Source: Salibacter halophilus (GTDB taxonomy: Bacteria > Bacteroidota > Bacteroidia > Flavobacteriales_G > Salibacteraceae). Taken from it: a DNA stretch of 64,000 nucleotides. Under the pieces are notes generated by a model. It saw nothing but the letters and a program-made list of their open reading frames with translations, searched no databases and was not told where the DNA came from. The stretch spans positions 62,001 to 126,000 of the forward strand of contig NZ_WACR01000007.1 of NCBI RefSeq assembly GCF_008806325.1, given 5' to 3'. Positions 26,521 to 35,766 of the stretch are shown piece by piece (the stretch's first letter is position 1; each line of letters starts with the position of its first letter). The translations under genes and the position numbers were made by a program.

Positions 26521-27705
26521 ATGAAAAAGCTCATTATTATCGTTTTGGTGTTGGTTGCAGCGCATTTCACGCTAGTGCTAACAAATAACACCTACATCTA
26601 TACCGTTCTTAAAATGACGGTTTTTAAAGGACAAATGAGTCCGTCAATTGATGAATATCCCGAGTTTGTCAACGATACAGTTCGCAATACTAACGGTCAG
26701 ATCCAAAAGTGGCCGCTTGCCCGTGATTATAATTCGAACGAATTAGGAGAGGAATATGCCGAGGCTCACAATAGACTGGGCAGTGTTGCTTATCTAATAA
26801 TCAGGAACGATTCCATTTGCCATGAGCAATACTGGGATGGTTTTGGACCCACTTCACATTCCAATTCATTTAGCATGGCCAAATCAATTGTGGGTGCCCT
26901 CACAGGGATAGCAATTGAAGAAGGTTTTATTGAGGGTGTTGATCAAAAAGTGTGTGACTTTTTTCCGAAATATTGTGAAGGAAAAGCTGCGGATCTGACC
27001 ATTGAACATTTGCTGACAATGAGTGCCGGAATCAACTTTGATGAGAGCTACATCAACCCGTTTTCTTACCCGGGAAGAGCCAATTACGGCCAAGATCTTT
27101 GGGAACTCAACAAGAAGTATGAGGTGACACAAAATCCCGGTGAAGTTTTCAGCTATCAAAGTGGTGTTTCGCAACTTTTAGCTTTTGTTGTAGAGGAAGC
27201 TGTAGGGAAAAGCCTCAGCGAATACGCTGAAGAAAAACTCTGGACACCAATGGGGGCCAAAAACTTTGCTTTGTGGAGTAAAGATCATGAAGGCGGACAC
27301 GTAAAAGCCTTTTGCTGTTTTAACTCTAATGCTCGAGATTTTGCCCGGTTTGGGAAGCTATATGAGCACAATGGAGTTTGGGATGGCGATACGCTTATTC
27401 CGCCACAATATGTCTCAAAATCAGTAAAACCGGCAGATTGGCTCAACGAAACGAATGGCGAACCTAATTACCGATACGGTTATCAATGGTGGACACATCT
27501 CAACTACAAAGAAAGCTTTGACTTTTTCTACATGCGCGGACTAAAAGGTCAATATGTTATCGTCATCCCAGATAAAAACCTGATGGTTGTTAGACTTGGT
27601 AGAGAGCGTCAAAAGCGTGGAAAGTTTGAGTTACCAAAAGATGTTGAATACTGGATTGATTTTGCCTTGGAGAACTACAGTTCCTCGGGCTCCAGTAAGT
27701 CATAG
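26521..27705 (+). CDS. Serine hydrolase of the beta-lactamase class C family
   Basis: 394 aa. An N-terminal hydrophobic segment (KLIIIVLVLVAAHFTLVLTNN) places it in the periplasm or on the inner membrane. The SxxK catalytic motif is SMAKSIVGALTG; the usual YxN is replaced by YQSG, as in many esterase or peptidase members. Late segments HVKAFCCFNSNARDFARFG, GYQWW and RGLKGQYVIVIP fit the family. It is more likely an esterase or D-aminopeptidase than a true beta-lactamase. It overlaps the convergent glycosyltransferase gene by 31 nt. Two copies of the 10-bp element are inside (26695, 26991). Confidence 0.82.
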   Translation: MKKLIIIVLVLVAAHFTLVLTNNTYIYTVLKMTVFKGQMSPSIDEYPEFVNDTVRNTNGQIQKWPLARDYNSNELGEEYAEAHNRLGSVAYLIIRNDSICHEQYWDGFGPTSHSNSFSMAKSIVGALTGIAIEEGFIEGVDQKVCDFFPKYCEGKAADLTIEHLLTMSAGINFDESYINPFSYPGRANYGQDLWELNKKYEVTQNPGEVFSYQSGVSQLLAFVVEEAVGKSLSEYAEEKLWTPMGAKNFALWSKDHEGGHVKAFCCFNSNARDFARFGKLYEHNGVWDGDTLIPPQYVSKSVKPADWLNETNGEPNYRYGYQWWTHLNYKESFDFFYMRGLKGQYVIVIPDKNLMVVRLGRERQKRGKFELPKDVEYWIDFALENYSSSGSSKS

Positions 27706-29093
27706 ATTTCAAAATGCTTCCCGGTATAAGCTTTACTGTAGTTGTACTCAGTTGACGAAAGATGCTTGTCTATGATGAGTTTTTGAGCTCCAAGAGATCT
27801 TAATGAGTCGATATTTCCATTTTTGTTGATCAACCTGGTTGGCGCTGTCCAGCCGGTTCTGTCAGTGAAGTAAATAAGCTGCGGATTATAGCCGCCATTG
27901 ATGAGAATGAGTTCATCTTCTTCAATGTGTTCAGCTGCAATATTTTCTATCTCTAACTTGTAGAGTTGATCCTCATCGATAAAGAAATCATGTTGTTGAT
28001 TGGCAATAGACTCAGCAATAATCAAAACTGCAATTATTACAGCATACTTTATTGGTATTTGGCTCATTCCATAGCCTGCTACAACGGCCATTATAGGAAC
28101 AAATGGAACGATGTAATAATTATGCGTTGGGAAGATAGCTCCAGTTTTAATGATAAACACAGCAAAGATCACGACAGATGCAACAAAACCAGATAGAACC
28201 AATTTTTTTCGCTCCTTAATAAGGAAAAACAAACCGGTAAGGAAAATACCAAACCCAACGAATGAAGAAAGAGCATTGAAATAAAATTGTGAGAGGAGCT
28301 CTGGAATATAACCCTTAATCTCGTTTAGACCTTCTGTGAAACTTTTGGGATAGAAAAGTCTGAATCCATAAGTATCGATTAAATGTGGAACCCAGTAGAA
28401 GTACCATACACCAATTGCGCAAACAATCAATGCTGTGGCGATTGAAATTGAAACCTTTATTCTGAGCTTTAGAGGCAAAAGGACAGGAACAATCAACAGT
28501 GATAAAAGCGTGAGTGCCGGTATTTTACTCAAACACCCAACCGAGGCAAATAAAAAGAAGAGAATTAAGTTGATTAACTTCTCTGTTTTGATATAGCGAT
28601 AAATGAAGTAAAGGCCAATCATGACAAGCGATACACTAAAAGTATCAGGCATTATCTTTCTCGAAAAAGCGAACCATATAGAACTGAGGAGAATTAAAGT
28701 AGAAAAATATGCTGTCTTGTAATTAAAAAGTGACTTGAGAACTTTATAGAAAAAATATATTCCAATTGAACTAACTGTCAGGTTAATCAGCCTGCCATAC
28801 CAGTGGTCAAAACCAAATAGCTCAAAAAACAAATAAACGATAAAGTTGAAGATCGGGAATTCAGAACCAATGATTCCAGTGAGCGTGCCAGCAACATCAA
28901 CTTTTGGATAAAGAATAGAAGGATTTCCCTGATAAAAGTTGCGGGCAATCATGTTGGTCAGAGTCTGGCGCCAATTGTGACCAATTTCCAGTGGAGGGTT
29001 TGTAATACCAACCAGCCTGATAAGAAAAAATACTAAAATTATCCCTTCGCCCTTTTTGATAAACGAAGAAAGACTGCCAAAAAGGTTTTTCAT
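27675..29093 (-). CDS. GT39-like polytopic glycosyltransferase
   Basis: 472 aa with about ten membrane segments. The first periplasmic loop has the pattern NPPLEIGHNWRQTLTNMIARNFYQGNPSILYPKVDVAGTLTGIIGSEFP, like ArnT/PMT-type enzymes that use polyprenyl-phosphate sugars, although the classic DE motif is not obvious. A short soluble C-terminal domain (EDQLYKLEIENIAAEHIEEDELILINGGYNPQLIYFTDRTGW) ends the protein. It probably transfers a sugar to a lipid or protein on the periplasmic side. It stands alone, convergent with the hydrolase. Confidence 0.75.
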   Translation of the reverse strand: MKNLFGSLSSFIKKGEGIILVFFLIRLVGITNPPLEIGHNWRQTLTNMIARNFYQGNPSILYPKVDVAGTLTGIIGSEFPIFNFIVYLFFELFGFDHWYGRLINLTVSSIGIYFFYKVLKSLFNYKTAYFSTLILLSSIWFAFSRKIMPDTFSVSLVMIGLYFIYRYIKTEKLINLILFFLFASVGCLSKIPALTLLSLLIVPVLLPLKLRIKVSISIATALIVCAIGVWYFYWVPHLIDTYGFRLFYPKSFTEGLNEIKGYIPELLSQFYFNALSSFVGFGIFLTGLFFLIKERKKLVLSGFVASVVIFAVFIIKTGAIFPTHNYYIVPFVPIMAVVAGYGMSQIPIKYAVIIAVLIIAESIANQQHDFFIDEDQLYKLEIENIAAEHIEEDELILINGGYNPQLIYFTDRTGWTAPTRLINKNGNIDSLRSLGAQKLIIDKHLSSTEYNYSKAYTGKHFEIYDLLEPEEL

Positions 29094-29235
29094 ATTTTTA
29101 ATCTGTTGCCGGAGACTAGCAAAGGCAAATCTAAGTTAAAATGAAATTGAAAGAACATTTCGTTTCCTATGGATTTCACTTAACAGATTAATCCATTAGT
29201 TTTGATCTATATGCTACACCTGATAGTTAATTGAG

Positions 29236-29637
29236 ATGAAAAAAGACATTCACTTTCCAAAAGATGATGAAGTACACATGGCTATTGTCAGTGAAAAAGA
29301 CGAAGGAGAAAATGTGTGGAACGCTTACGTCATTAATACCCGAAACTCAAAAATCGATACGCTTCTACTTACATCTAAAGGCTACAGCACCAGGCAGGAT
29401 GAAGATGTCAAAACATCAGTGCTGCGCAGGCAGCTATTGAATATGGAGCCCAACACAGCTCAAAAAGTAGAAGAAATACCTGAAGAACTTCACAAACTCA
29501 CCAATGAATTTTGGTTGAGCTTTTACGATGGAAACACGCTTTACGATAAAAAATTCACCTTTTCGAGTCACACATTTGAAAGTGATGAGCGAGTAAAAGT
29601 ACCCGTTCTCGAAAAAGAAGGTATCCTCATCAAATAA
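29236..29637 (+). CDS. Conserved hypothetical protein
   Basis: 133 aa, acidic-basic mixed, no signal peptide or membrane segment. Features: HMAIVSEKDEGENVWNAYVINTRNSKIDTLLLTSKGYSTRQDEDVKTSVLRRQLLNMEP and FWLSFYDGNTLYDKKFTFSSHTFESDERVKVPVLEKEGILIK, suggesting a small all-beta fold. I do not recognise a family with known function. It is 6 nt upstream of the exonuclease gene, so the two are co-transcribed and may act together. Confidence 0.8.
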   Translation: MKKDIHFPKDDEVHMAIVSEKDEGENVWNAYVINTRNSKIDTLLLTSKGYSTRQDEDVKTSVLRRQLLNMEPNTAQKVEEIPEELHKLTNEFWLSFYDGNTLYDKKFTFSSHTFESDERVKVPVLEKEGILIK

Positions 29638-29643
29638 CCGCTT

Positions 29644-30360
29644 ATGTTAGAAAATGTCGACATTACAAACATCCTGTTTCTCGATATTGAAACAGTTCCA
29701 CAAGAAAAAACATTCGATTCACTGTCAGATTCGGCAAAAGCACTGTGGACCAAAAAAGCAAACAGACTCAAAACCGATGAAGAAACACCAGATGAGCTTT
29801 ACGATAGAGCCGGAATTTACGCAGAGTTCGGGAAAATTGTATGCATCTCTGTTGGTTTTATGCGCAACACAACAAACGGGAAACGTTTGAGAATAACTTC
29901 ATTCTCTGGCGATTCAGAGACAGATTTTCTACAAAACTTTGCCGATTTGTTAAACAGTCACTTCAACGAGCCACAACATTTACTGTGCGCCCACAACGGA
30001 AAGGAATTCGATTTCCCTTACATCGCCAGGAGAATGCTCGTCAATGGCGTAAAGCTTCCCAACCTGCTCGATATTGCAGGAAAAAAGCCCTGGGAAGTTC
30101 GCCATCTCGATACTATGGAACTCTGGAAGTTTGGCGATTGGAAAAGCTACACTTCACTGGAATTGTTGGCGCATATTTTCAATATCCCAACTCCAAAAGA
30201 CGATATTGACGGAAGCGAAGTGAGAGGCGTTTATTACGAGGAAAATAACCTCGATAGAATTGTGGAATACTGCCAAAAAGATGTGGTAACAACAGTTCAG
30301 TTGTTTCTGAGATTCAAGGGAGAAAACCTTATAGAGGAAGAAAACATCGACTTCGTTTAG
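29644..30360 (+). CDS. PolB-type 3'-5' exonuclease
   Basis: 238 aa. DEDD-type exonuclease fold: FLDIETVPQE (first Asp and Glu), LLCAHNGKEFDFPYIARRML (second Asp) and YCQKDVVTTVQLFLRF (third Asp, Y/C variation). HLDTMELWKFGDW and the TSLELLAHIFNIPTPKDDIDGSEV segment match the predicted 3'-5' exonuclease related to the PolB proofreading domain (DNA_pol_B_exo2). It would degrade single-stranded DNA ends in repair; the exact substrate is not known. It is convergent with the glycosyltransferase gene (4-nt overlap). Confidence 0.82.
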   Translation: MLENVDITNILFLDIETVPQEKTFDSLSDSAKALWTKKANRLKTDEETPDELYDRAGIYAEFGKIVCISVGFMRNTTNGKRLRITSFSGDSETDFLQNFADLLNSHFNEPQHLLCAHNGKEFDFPYIARRMLVNGVKLPNLLDIAGKKPWEVRHLDTMELWKFGDWKSYTSLELLAHIFNIPTPKDDIDGSEVRGVYYEENNLDRIVEYCQKDVVTTVQLFLRFKGENLIEEENIDFV

Positions 30361-31736
30361 CGGTCTCCGCGTTTTGCAGCGTCATAATCAGGTCGATCGA
30401 TGTACGAGTCGTAATTTGGCGGGTAATTGTCGTGCCAAAAAACAGCCTTGTACGCCTCTTTTGTCATGCCATCCCAGTGAATAATCCCTTTCCTGTATTG
30501 ATAAGTTTGCCACTGGTTGAGACCAATTCCAATAACAATTAATGCGTAAAAATTTACGGTCAGAACCGTTTTCCTCTGGTTCAGTACCCAATGGATAGCA
30601 GCTGCCAGCCCAAGAGCTAAAAACGGATACATGTCAATCATTGCCCGCATTCCAAAAGAGCCGCCATACCACCAGCACCACCAACTGAATATCACATACA
30701 TGTAAATCGGTAAAATCACGATGGTTGGAACAGCCAATGCTCTGTGCTTTTTGTAGAGCGGTATCAAGCCGATTAACCCTAAAATCATCAATGGCGTGTA
30801 AATGAGCCAGCCCTTTCTAAAGCTGAATAGACCTTTTAAGAACTGGGGATCTGACAGGAAAAAACCTTCTTCGTTATAAGAGTAATAGATCCAATCTCCG
30901 GTTGCTGCTTTCCAGTAAATGAGTTGAGGTAGTATTCCCAAAAAACCACCCAGAAAAGCAGGGAAAAGCACTTTGGGTTCCAGTAGTGAATCAAAAGACT
31001 GCTTAATACCTCCTGATTTGACCATGAAATAGAGAATTGGGAAAAGAACCACGAGACCATTTATGGGTCTGACCAAAACGGCCAGGCCGCAAAGCAAGCC
31101 GGTTAAAAAAGTGCGTTTGATGTTAATTGAGTCGCTCCATTTGAGGGTTGAGTAGATGATAAGTGTAATGATGAAAACGCTGTAATTGTGACTCATTGCG
31201 CTTTCGTTCATGATGTAATAAAAGAGATTTGTACCGGCATAGAGAATTGCTATGGTAGTGGCCGAGGTTGTATCGCTGAAAAATCTCAAAAGGATTGCGC
31301 GCATGACAAACATGCTTAGAATAGCATAAAAAACGGAGGATAATGTTAACGCGAGTTGGTAAGGAGGAGAATACCCATTTGGGTCGTAACCGAATGACCC
31401 TGCGGTGGCGTGTGCCACAAAAAAGAAGGGTGAGTAAAGAAGCGCTAATCCGCTCGACATTTTTTGAACCGGTTCTCCATCAGCTGTTTCGAGATACCAG
31501 AGATTGTTTTTGACTACATCTGGAGTGTCTTCCTCGTACTTGTACTGAAATGAGAGGTCATCGTAGATGAAGATTGCCGGTAGATAAGAATAGTACGATT
31601 GAATATCAGAAACAATGACACCGCCACGCTTCCAGTGCCCGATGTTGAGTACTGTGAATACAAGAAGAATACTCATGATCAGAACCACTGAAAATGAGCG
31701 GGGAGCTTTACTGATGTTTGAAAACTTTCTTGTCAA
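30357..31736 (-). CDS. Polytopic glycosyltransferase-like membrane protein
   Basis: 459 aa with about ten membrane helices. The N-terminal helix [20 protein letters not shown] is followed by a periplasmic loop ([35 protein letters not shown]) in the position of a GT39/GT83 catalytic loop ([12 protein letters not shown]). The start is uncertain: the longest reading uses TTG at 31736, overlapping the upstream GT2 gene by 29 nt; GTG near 31688 or ATG at 31676 are alternatives. The overlap with a polyprenyl-phosphate sugar synthase-like GT2 gene suggests that the GT2 enzyme makes the lipid-linked sugar that this protein uses. Confidence 0.75.
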   Translation of the reverse strand: MTRKFSNISKAPRSFSVVLIMSILLVFTVLNIGHWKRGGVIVSDIQSYYSYLPAIFIYDDLSFQYKYEEDTPDVVKNNLWYLETADGEPVQKMSSGLALLYSPFFFVAHATAGSFGYDPNGYSPPYQLALTLSSVFYAILSMFVMRAILLRFFSDTTSATTIAILYAGTNLFYYIMNESAMSHNYSVFIITLIIYSTLKWSDSINIKRTFLTGLLCGLAVLVRPINGLVVLFPILYFMVKSGGIKQSFDSLLEPKVLFPAFLGGFLGILPQLIYWKAATGDWIYYSYNEEGFFLSDPQFLKGLFSFRKGWLIYTPLMILGLIGLIPLYKKHRALAVPTIVILPIYMYVIFSWWCWWYGGSFGMRAMIDMYPFLALGLAAAIHWVLNQRKTVLTVNFYALIVIGIGLNQWQTYQYRKGIIHWDGMTKEAYKAVFWHDNYPPNYDSYIDRPDYDAAKRGDR

Positions 31737-32439
31737 ATATGTTGTATTTTAAGATGCAGTAGATTGCTCTAAAGCCGTCTTTCCATCCTATTTTTTTCCC
31801 TTCTTCGTAAGTCCTACCGTAATAAGAAATTCCCACTTCGTAAATTCTGATTTTAGGAACTCTCGATATTTTAGCTGTCACTTCAGGTTCAAAGCCAAAA
31901 CGCTTTTCTGTGAGGTTTAATTGCTTGATCGTTGAAGCTTTAAAAACTTTGTAACACGTTTCCATATCTGTTAGATTGAGATTGGTGAACATGTTTGAGA
32001 GGAAAGTGAGAAACTGATTTCCAAGTGAGTGCCAAAAGAACAGAATACGATGAGGTTGGCCTCCCATAAATCTGGACCCGTAAACAACATCAGCAAAACC
32101 ACTTAGTATGGGTTTTAGTAAAATATTGTATTCTTCAGGATCGTATTCTAAATCAGCGTCCTGAATGACAACATAGTCGCCCTGTGCTTCATCAATAGCT
32201 CTGTGAATCGCGGCACCTTTACCCATATTGTAAGGCTGGTTGTAAAGCTTGATGTCAAAGTCTGTATGTTTTTCGATATACGCCTCAACAACATCAGCAG
32301 TGTTGTCCTTTGAAGCATCATTCACAATAACGATTTCCTTTTCAACATCACCTTTTAGTTTCACTTCTCTAACCTTGTCGAGAATGATGTGGATCGTTGC
32401 GGCCTCGTTATATGCGGGAATTAAAACGCTTAATTTCAC
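31708..32439 (-). CDS. GT2 family glycosyltransferase, DPM1-like
   Basis: 243 aa, GTG start at 32439 ([23 protein letters not shown]). GT-A fold motifs: [30 protein letters not shown] and the DxD-type [15 protein letters not shown], then GSRF. The protein lacks C-terminal membrane helices, like soluble dolichyl/polyprenyl-phosphate mannose synthases. Likely it transfers a hexose from a nucleotide sugar to polyprenyl phosphate on the cytoplasmic face. The 3' end overlaps the membrane glycosyltransferase gene. Confidence 0.88.
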   Translation of the reverse strand: MKLSVLIPAYNEAATIHIILDKVREVKLKGDVEKEIVIVNDASKDNTADVVEAYIEKHTDFDIKLYNQPYNMGKGAAIHRAIDEAQGDYVVIQDADLEYDPEEYNILLKPILSGFADVVYGSRFMGGQPHRILFFWHSLGNQFLTFLSNMFTNLNLTDMETCYKVFKASTIKQLNLTEKRFGFEPEVTAKISRVPKIRIYEVGISYYGRTYEEGKKIGWKDGFRAIYCILKYNIFDKKVFKHQ

Positions 32440-32477
32440 AGGGTAATTTTAAAGGTTAAACGGCAAAGAAAATAAAA

Positions 32478-32501
32478 AAGGTGTATTTCGAAATACACCT
32501 T
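32478..32501 (-). terminator. Terminator hairpin after scoB (24-bp perfect palindrome)
   Basis: AAGGTGTATTTCGAAATACACCTT is its own reverse complement over 24 bp and on the minus strand is followed by TTTTATTTTC. It lies 27 nt after the scoB stop and before the GT2 gene, so it most likely ends the sco transcript. Confidence 0.75.
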
Positions 32502-32527
32502 AATCAAATTCAATTTTTTGTGGGGAT

Positions 32528-33184
32528 CTATACTTTCATTTCAGGAATGTCTCCTTCAACAATTAGCTTGCCTTCAGTAGCTTCCTGAATTTCCTCTACT
32601 GATACACCTGGAGCTCTTTCTACAAGCTTGAAACCACCTTCAACAATATCGATTACAGCTAAGTTGGTAACAATTCTATTCACGCAACCTACACCGGTAA
32701 TAGGAAGAGTACAAGCTTTGAGAAGTTTTGAATCGCCTCGTTTATTGGTATGCATCATCGCAACAATGATGTTTTTAGCTGAAGCTACTAAATCCATAGC
32801 TCCACCCATACCTTTAACCATTTTTCCGGGGATTTTCCAATTTGAGATATCGCCATTCTCAGCGACTTCCATAGCTCCCAAAACCGTAAGGTTCACGTGC
32901 TGACCTCTAATCATCGCAAAACTCGTTGCAGAATCAAAAAATACAGCTCCGGGTTTTGTCGTAATGGTTTGTTTACCGGCATTGATTAAATCAGCATCAA
33001 CTTCCTCTTCAGTGGGGAAACGCCCCATTCCTAAAACACCATTTTCTGATTGAAATTCCACGTTGATTTCATCAGGTACGTAATTGGCTACCAGGGTAGG
33101 AATACCAATTCCCAGGTTGACATACATTCCGTTTTCGAGCTCTTGTGAAATTCGTTTAGCTATACCGTGTTTATCTAAAGACAT
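32528..33184 (-). CDS. scoB: 3-oxoacid CoA-transferase subunit B
   Basis: 218 aa. Family I CoA-transferase beta subunit. It has the GIGIPTLVANYVP opening and EFQSENGVLGMGRFP, whose Glu forms the CoA thioester intermediate, then LGAMEVAENGDISNWKIPGKMVKGMGGAMDL. With subunit A it moves CoA from succinyl-CoA to acetoacetate (ketone body or branched-chain amino acid breakdown). Normally it follows subunit A directly; here an 1.8-kb membrane protein gene separates them, on the same strand. Confidence 0.93.
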   Translation of the reverse strand: MSLDKHGIAKRISQELENGMYVNLGIGIPTLVANYVPDEINVEFQSENGVLGMGRFPTEEEVDADLINAGKQTITTKPGAVFFDSATSFAMIRGQHVNLTVLGAMEVAENGDISNWKIPGKMVKGMGGAMDLVASAKNIIVAMMHTNKRGDSKLLKACTLPITGVGCVNRIVTNLAVIDIVEGGFKLVERAPGVSVEEIQEATEGKLIVEGDIPEMKV

Positions 33185-33231
33185 AAGTTTTTTGCTTTTC
33201 TGTTGCGAACTACGAATTTACGCAATTTCGC

Positions 33232-35055
33232 CTATTGAGCATGAATATTTTCAGTTTCGTTTAAGGTGTAAAGAGAAGCTTTGAGGTCAACGATTTCAAA
33301 ACTTCTTTTGTCTTTGTTGAGAATGTAAAAACCGCTTTTGGTCGGATCCGTGACCTGCGGAATGTACATGCTTAACCTAACCGTTTTACCATTCTGCATT
33401 TCACCAGCGGTGAGGTCGAATGGAAGACCTTCAAAATAGCTGATTTCTCCACTGGGTTTTTGTGCACTTGCAATTACTTGTAAATCTGTTGGGAAAGTGT
33501 TTGTTTTCAATGTGATTTCTGCTTCCAATAACACGGCTTTGCCGAGCGTTGTACTGTCAATTCCCTTGAAAATATCAGTGTAAATTTCCTCGCGTTTTAC
33601 ATTTGAATAGGTAGTATCCTGTACAAATGATTTAGCAAGAGGCTCGGTTCGTTTGAGAAAAGATAAACCTGATATTGAATCGTGATCAATAACAGAGTAG
33701 TGATCAAGAACAGACGGGTACTCATTTGTATCGGCAAGTTGATAAGTTGCAACTGAGTCTGGATAAAGTCCCATATTTCCCGATTGTAAATCTGTGACAT
33801 ATTTAGTGTTTTGTGGAGCTGAAATAGACCAAACAGTAGCTAAAATTGACTTCCCTCCAATTGAAGGTGGAAAACCGTCATTCTCAATAGAATTGTCAAC
33901 TATTTTATGAAATGAAGGCTTAATTCTTTCCTGTTTCCAAAAAAGTGAATGAGTTGTATTCATATTCACGATTAATGAAAGAGGAAATAAAAGAGAAGTA
34001 GTAAAAATCGAGATGTTTAAAATGTTGTAGCTGAATTTCTGTGCAATAAAAAATAAACTTCCGGTGAATAACGGGAAGAAATAAAGCAAAGCACGATCAG
34101 AGGGTAGTTTTACATCGAGTATTAGGTTAGCTAAAAGAATTGAAATCACTGCTCCTCCTAACAAAACCGGTAATGCTACAGTTGGCAGGCTTTTCAGGTT
34201 CTGACCGATATTCCCTTTCAACAAATGTGCTACAGCGAAGATGAAAACAGCTGTAAATAAGATGACAAAAATCCACAACACAACTGGATCATTTGTGAAT
34301 GCAATTAGCTCGCTCAATGATCTCAGGCTGTTATCCACAAAACCTTTTGTGTAGCCGTAGTAGAGCTTTTCAATGTTTTTTAATTGAAGACTGTACCAAA
34401 TAGCCCATCCGGTTGTAACCCCGAATATCATAAACTGTAAGAAAAGTTGTGAGTGGCGTTCTTTTTTTGAGGCAAACCATTGAAAGGCGATGAGTCCAAA
34501 TGCAATGATGACAATGAAAATTAGTGTGAGGTTTGAGTAAAGCGCTAGGGTTAAAAAAAGCAGTGAGAGATACGATTGATGGATTTGAAAATGACGTAAA
34601 AATTGGAGCAGGTAAAAAATACCGGCTATGAGAAATGCCATCGATAATCCGTATCCTCTACCAAGAGCAAAGAACTCAATGAAATAAGGTGCAGTGGCGA
34701 GCGGAATTATGAAAAGCCATCGGTTAAAAACTGATCCACCAAAGCACTTTGCAATTTTCCATGTGTAAATTGCAAGGACAGGAAATGCTAGCAGAGATGG
34801 TATTCGTGGAGTAAGTGGGAGTTGATGACCAATAATTGAGGAAAATAAATTCCCCAGTGCTGAAAAAAGCAAGTGGTTATTAGCATCCACGTATCCTTTG
34901 AATGGCCACCAGCTTCCATGATGCATGTAAATGAAATAGGTCACCACTTCATCGTGGACCAGTTGAACATTCACAGCCCGAATAATCAGGTAAACGAAAA
35001 CCGATGCAAATAGAGCAAATGCTAAATAGCGCTCAATCTTTGATATGCTTTGCAT
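33232..35055 (-). CDS. Large polytopic membrane protein, glycosyltransferase-like
   Basis: 607 aa. About ten membrane helices in the first 400 residues, with a first loop VNVQLVHDEVVTYFIYMHHGSWWPFKGYVDANNHLLFSALGNLFSS whose acidic DE pair is placed as in GT39/PMT-type enzymes (HDEVVT). The C-terminal 200 residues are soluble and beta-rich (LGKAVLLEAEITLKTNTFPTDLQVIASAQKPSGEIS). No enzyme class is certain. It is inserted between scoA (10 nt upstream) and scoB (48 nt downstream) on the same strand, so it is probably transcribed with them although no functional link is apparent. Confidence 0.7.
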   Translation of the reverse strand: MQSISKIERYLAFALFASVFVYLIIRAVNVQLVHDEVVTYFIYMHHGSWWPFKGYVDANNHLLFSALGNLFSSIIGHQLPLTPRIPSLLAFPVLAIYTWKIAKCFGGSVFNRWLFIIPLATAPYFIEFFALGRGYGLSMAFLIAGIFYLLQFLRHFQIHQSYLSLLFLTLALYSNLTLIFIVIIAFGLIAFQWFASKKERHSQLFLQFMIFGVTTGWAIWYSLQLKNIEKLYYGYTKGFVDNSLRSLSELIAFTNDPVVLWIFVILFTAVFIFAVAHLLKGNIGQNLKSLPTVALPVLLGGAVISILLANLILDVKLPSDRALLYFFPLFTGSLFFIAQKFSYNILNISIFTTSLLFPLSLIVNMNTTHSLFWKQERIKPSFHKIVDNSIENDGFPPSIGGKSILATVWSISAPQNTKYVTDLQSGNMGLYPDSVATYQLADTNEYPSVLDHYSVIDHDSISGLSFLKRTEPLAKSFVQDTTYSNVKREEIYTDIFKGIDSTTLGKAVLLEAEITLKTNTFPTDLQVIASAQKPSGEISYFEGLPFDLTAGEMQNGKTVRLSMYIPQVTDPTKSGFYILNKDKRSFEIVDLKASLYTLNETENIHAQ

Positions 35056-35064
35056 TTGCTTGCG

Positions 35065-35763
35065 TTATTTTTCTCTTACAGTCCTTTGCTCAATACGTTT
35101 TTCGTAATTAGTTCCTTCAAAAATGCGTTGTACGAAAATTCCGGGAGTGTGAATTTCATTAGGATCGAGTTCACCCGGTTCAACGAGTTCTTCTACTTCA
35201 GCGACAGTGATTTTTCCTGCCATTGCCATAATTGGGTTGAAGTTACGAGCAGTTGCCTTGAAAATCAAGTTTCCTGCTTTGTCACCTTTCCATGCTTTAA
35301 CAAAGGCGAAATCTGCGGTCAGAGCCGATTCCAGTATATGCGGTTTTCCGTCAAACCAGCGAACTTCTTTGCCTTCAGCTATCTCTGTTCCGTATCCGGT
35401 TGGAGTGAAAAAGGCCGGAATTCCGGCACCTCCTGCTCTTGTGCGTTCAGCTAGAGAACCTTGCGGAACGAGATCTACTTCGAGTTCGCCACTCAACATT
35501 TGTTTTTCAAATAAGTCATTCTCGCCTACGTAAGAAGAAACCATTTTCTTGATTTGCTTGCTCTGCAACAAAAGTCCGAGGCCAAAATCGTCAACACCCG
35601 CATTATTTGAAATACAGGTAAGATCCTTGACTCCCTCTTTTTTGAGTGCGGTAATTGCATTTTCCGGAATTCCGCAGAGTCCAAAACCTCCGAGCATGAG
35701 CGTCATTCCGTCCTTGATTCCTTTTACTCCTTCTTCAGCGTCTTTAACAACTTTATTGATCAT
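35065..35763 (-). CDS. scoA: 3-oxoacid CoA-transferase subunit A
   Basis: 232 aa. Alpha subunit of succinyl-CoA:3-ketoacid CoA-transferase. CoA-binding [13 protein letters not shown] is near residue 30, then [44 protein letters not shown] and [21 protein letters not shown]. The partner subunit B is at 32528-33184. It starts just downstream of the PBP1A stop (3 nt), so read-through from the holB-ricT-gldH-PBP1A operon is possible. Confidence 0.94.
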   Translation of the reverse strand: MINKVVKDAEEGVKGIKDGMTLMLGGFGLCGIPENAITALKKEGVKDLTCISNNAGVDDFGLGLLLQSKQIKKMVSSYVGENDLFEKQMLSGELEVDLVPQGSLAERTRAGGAGIPAFFTPTGYGTEIAEGKEVRWFDGKPHILESALTADFAFVKAWKGDKAGNLIFKATARNFNPIMAMAGKITVAEVEELVEPGELDPNEIHTPGIFVQRIFEGTNYEKRIEQRTVREK

Positions 35764-35766
35764 ACA

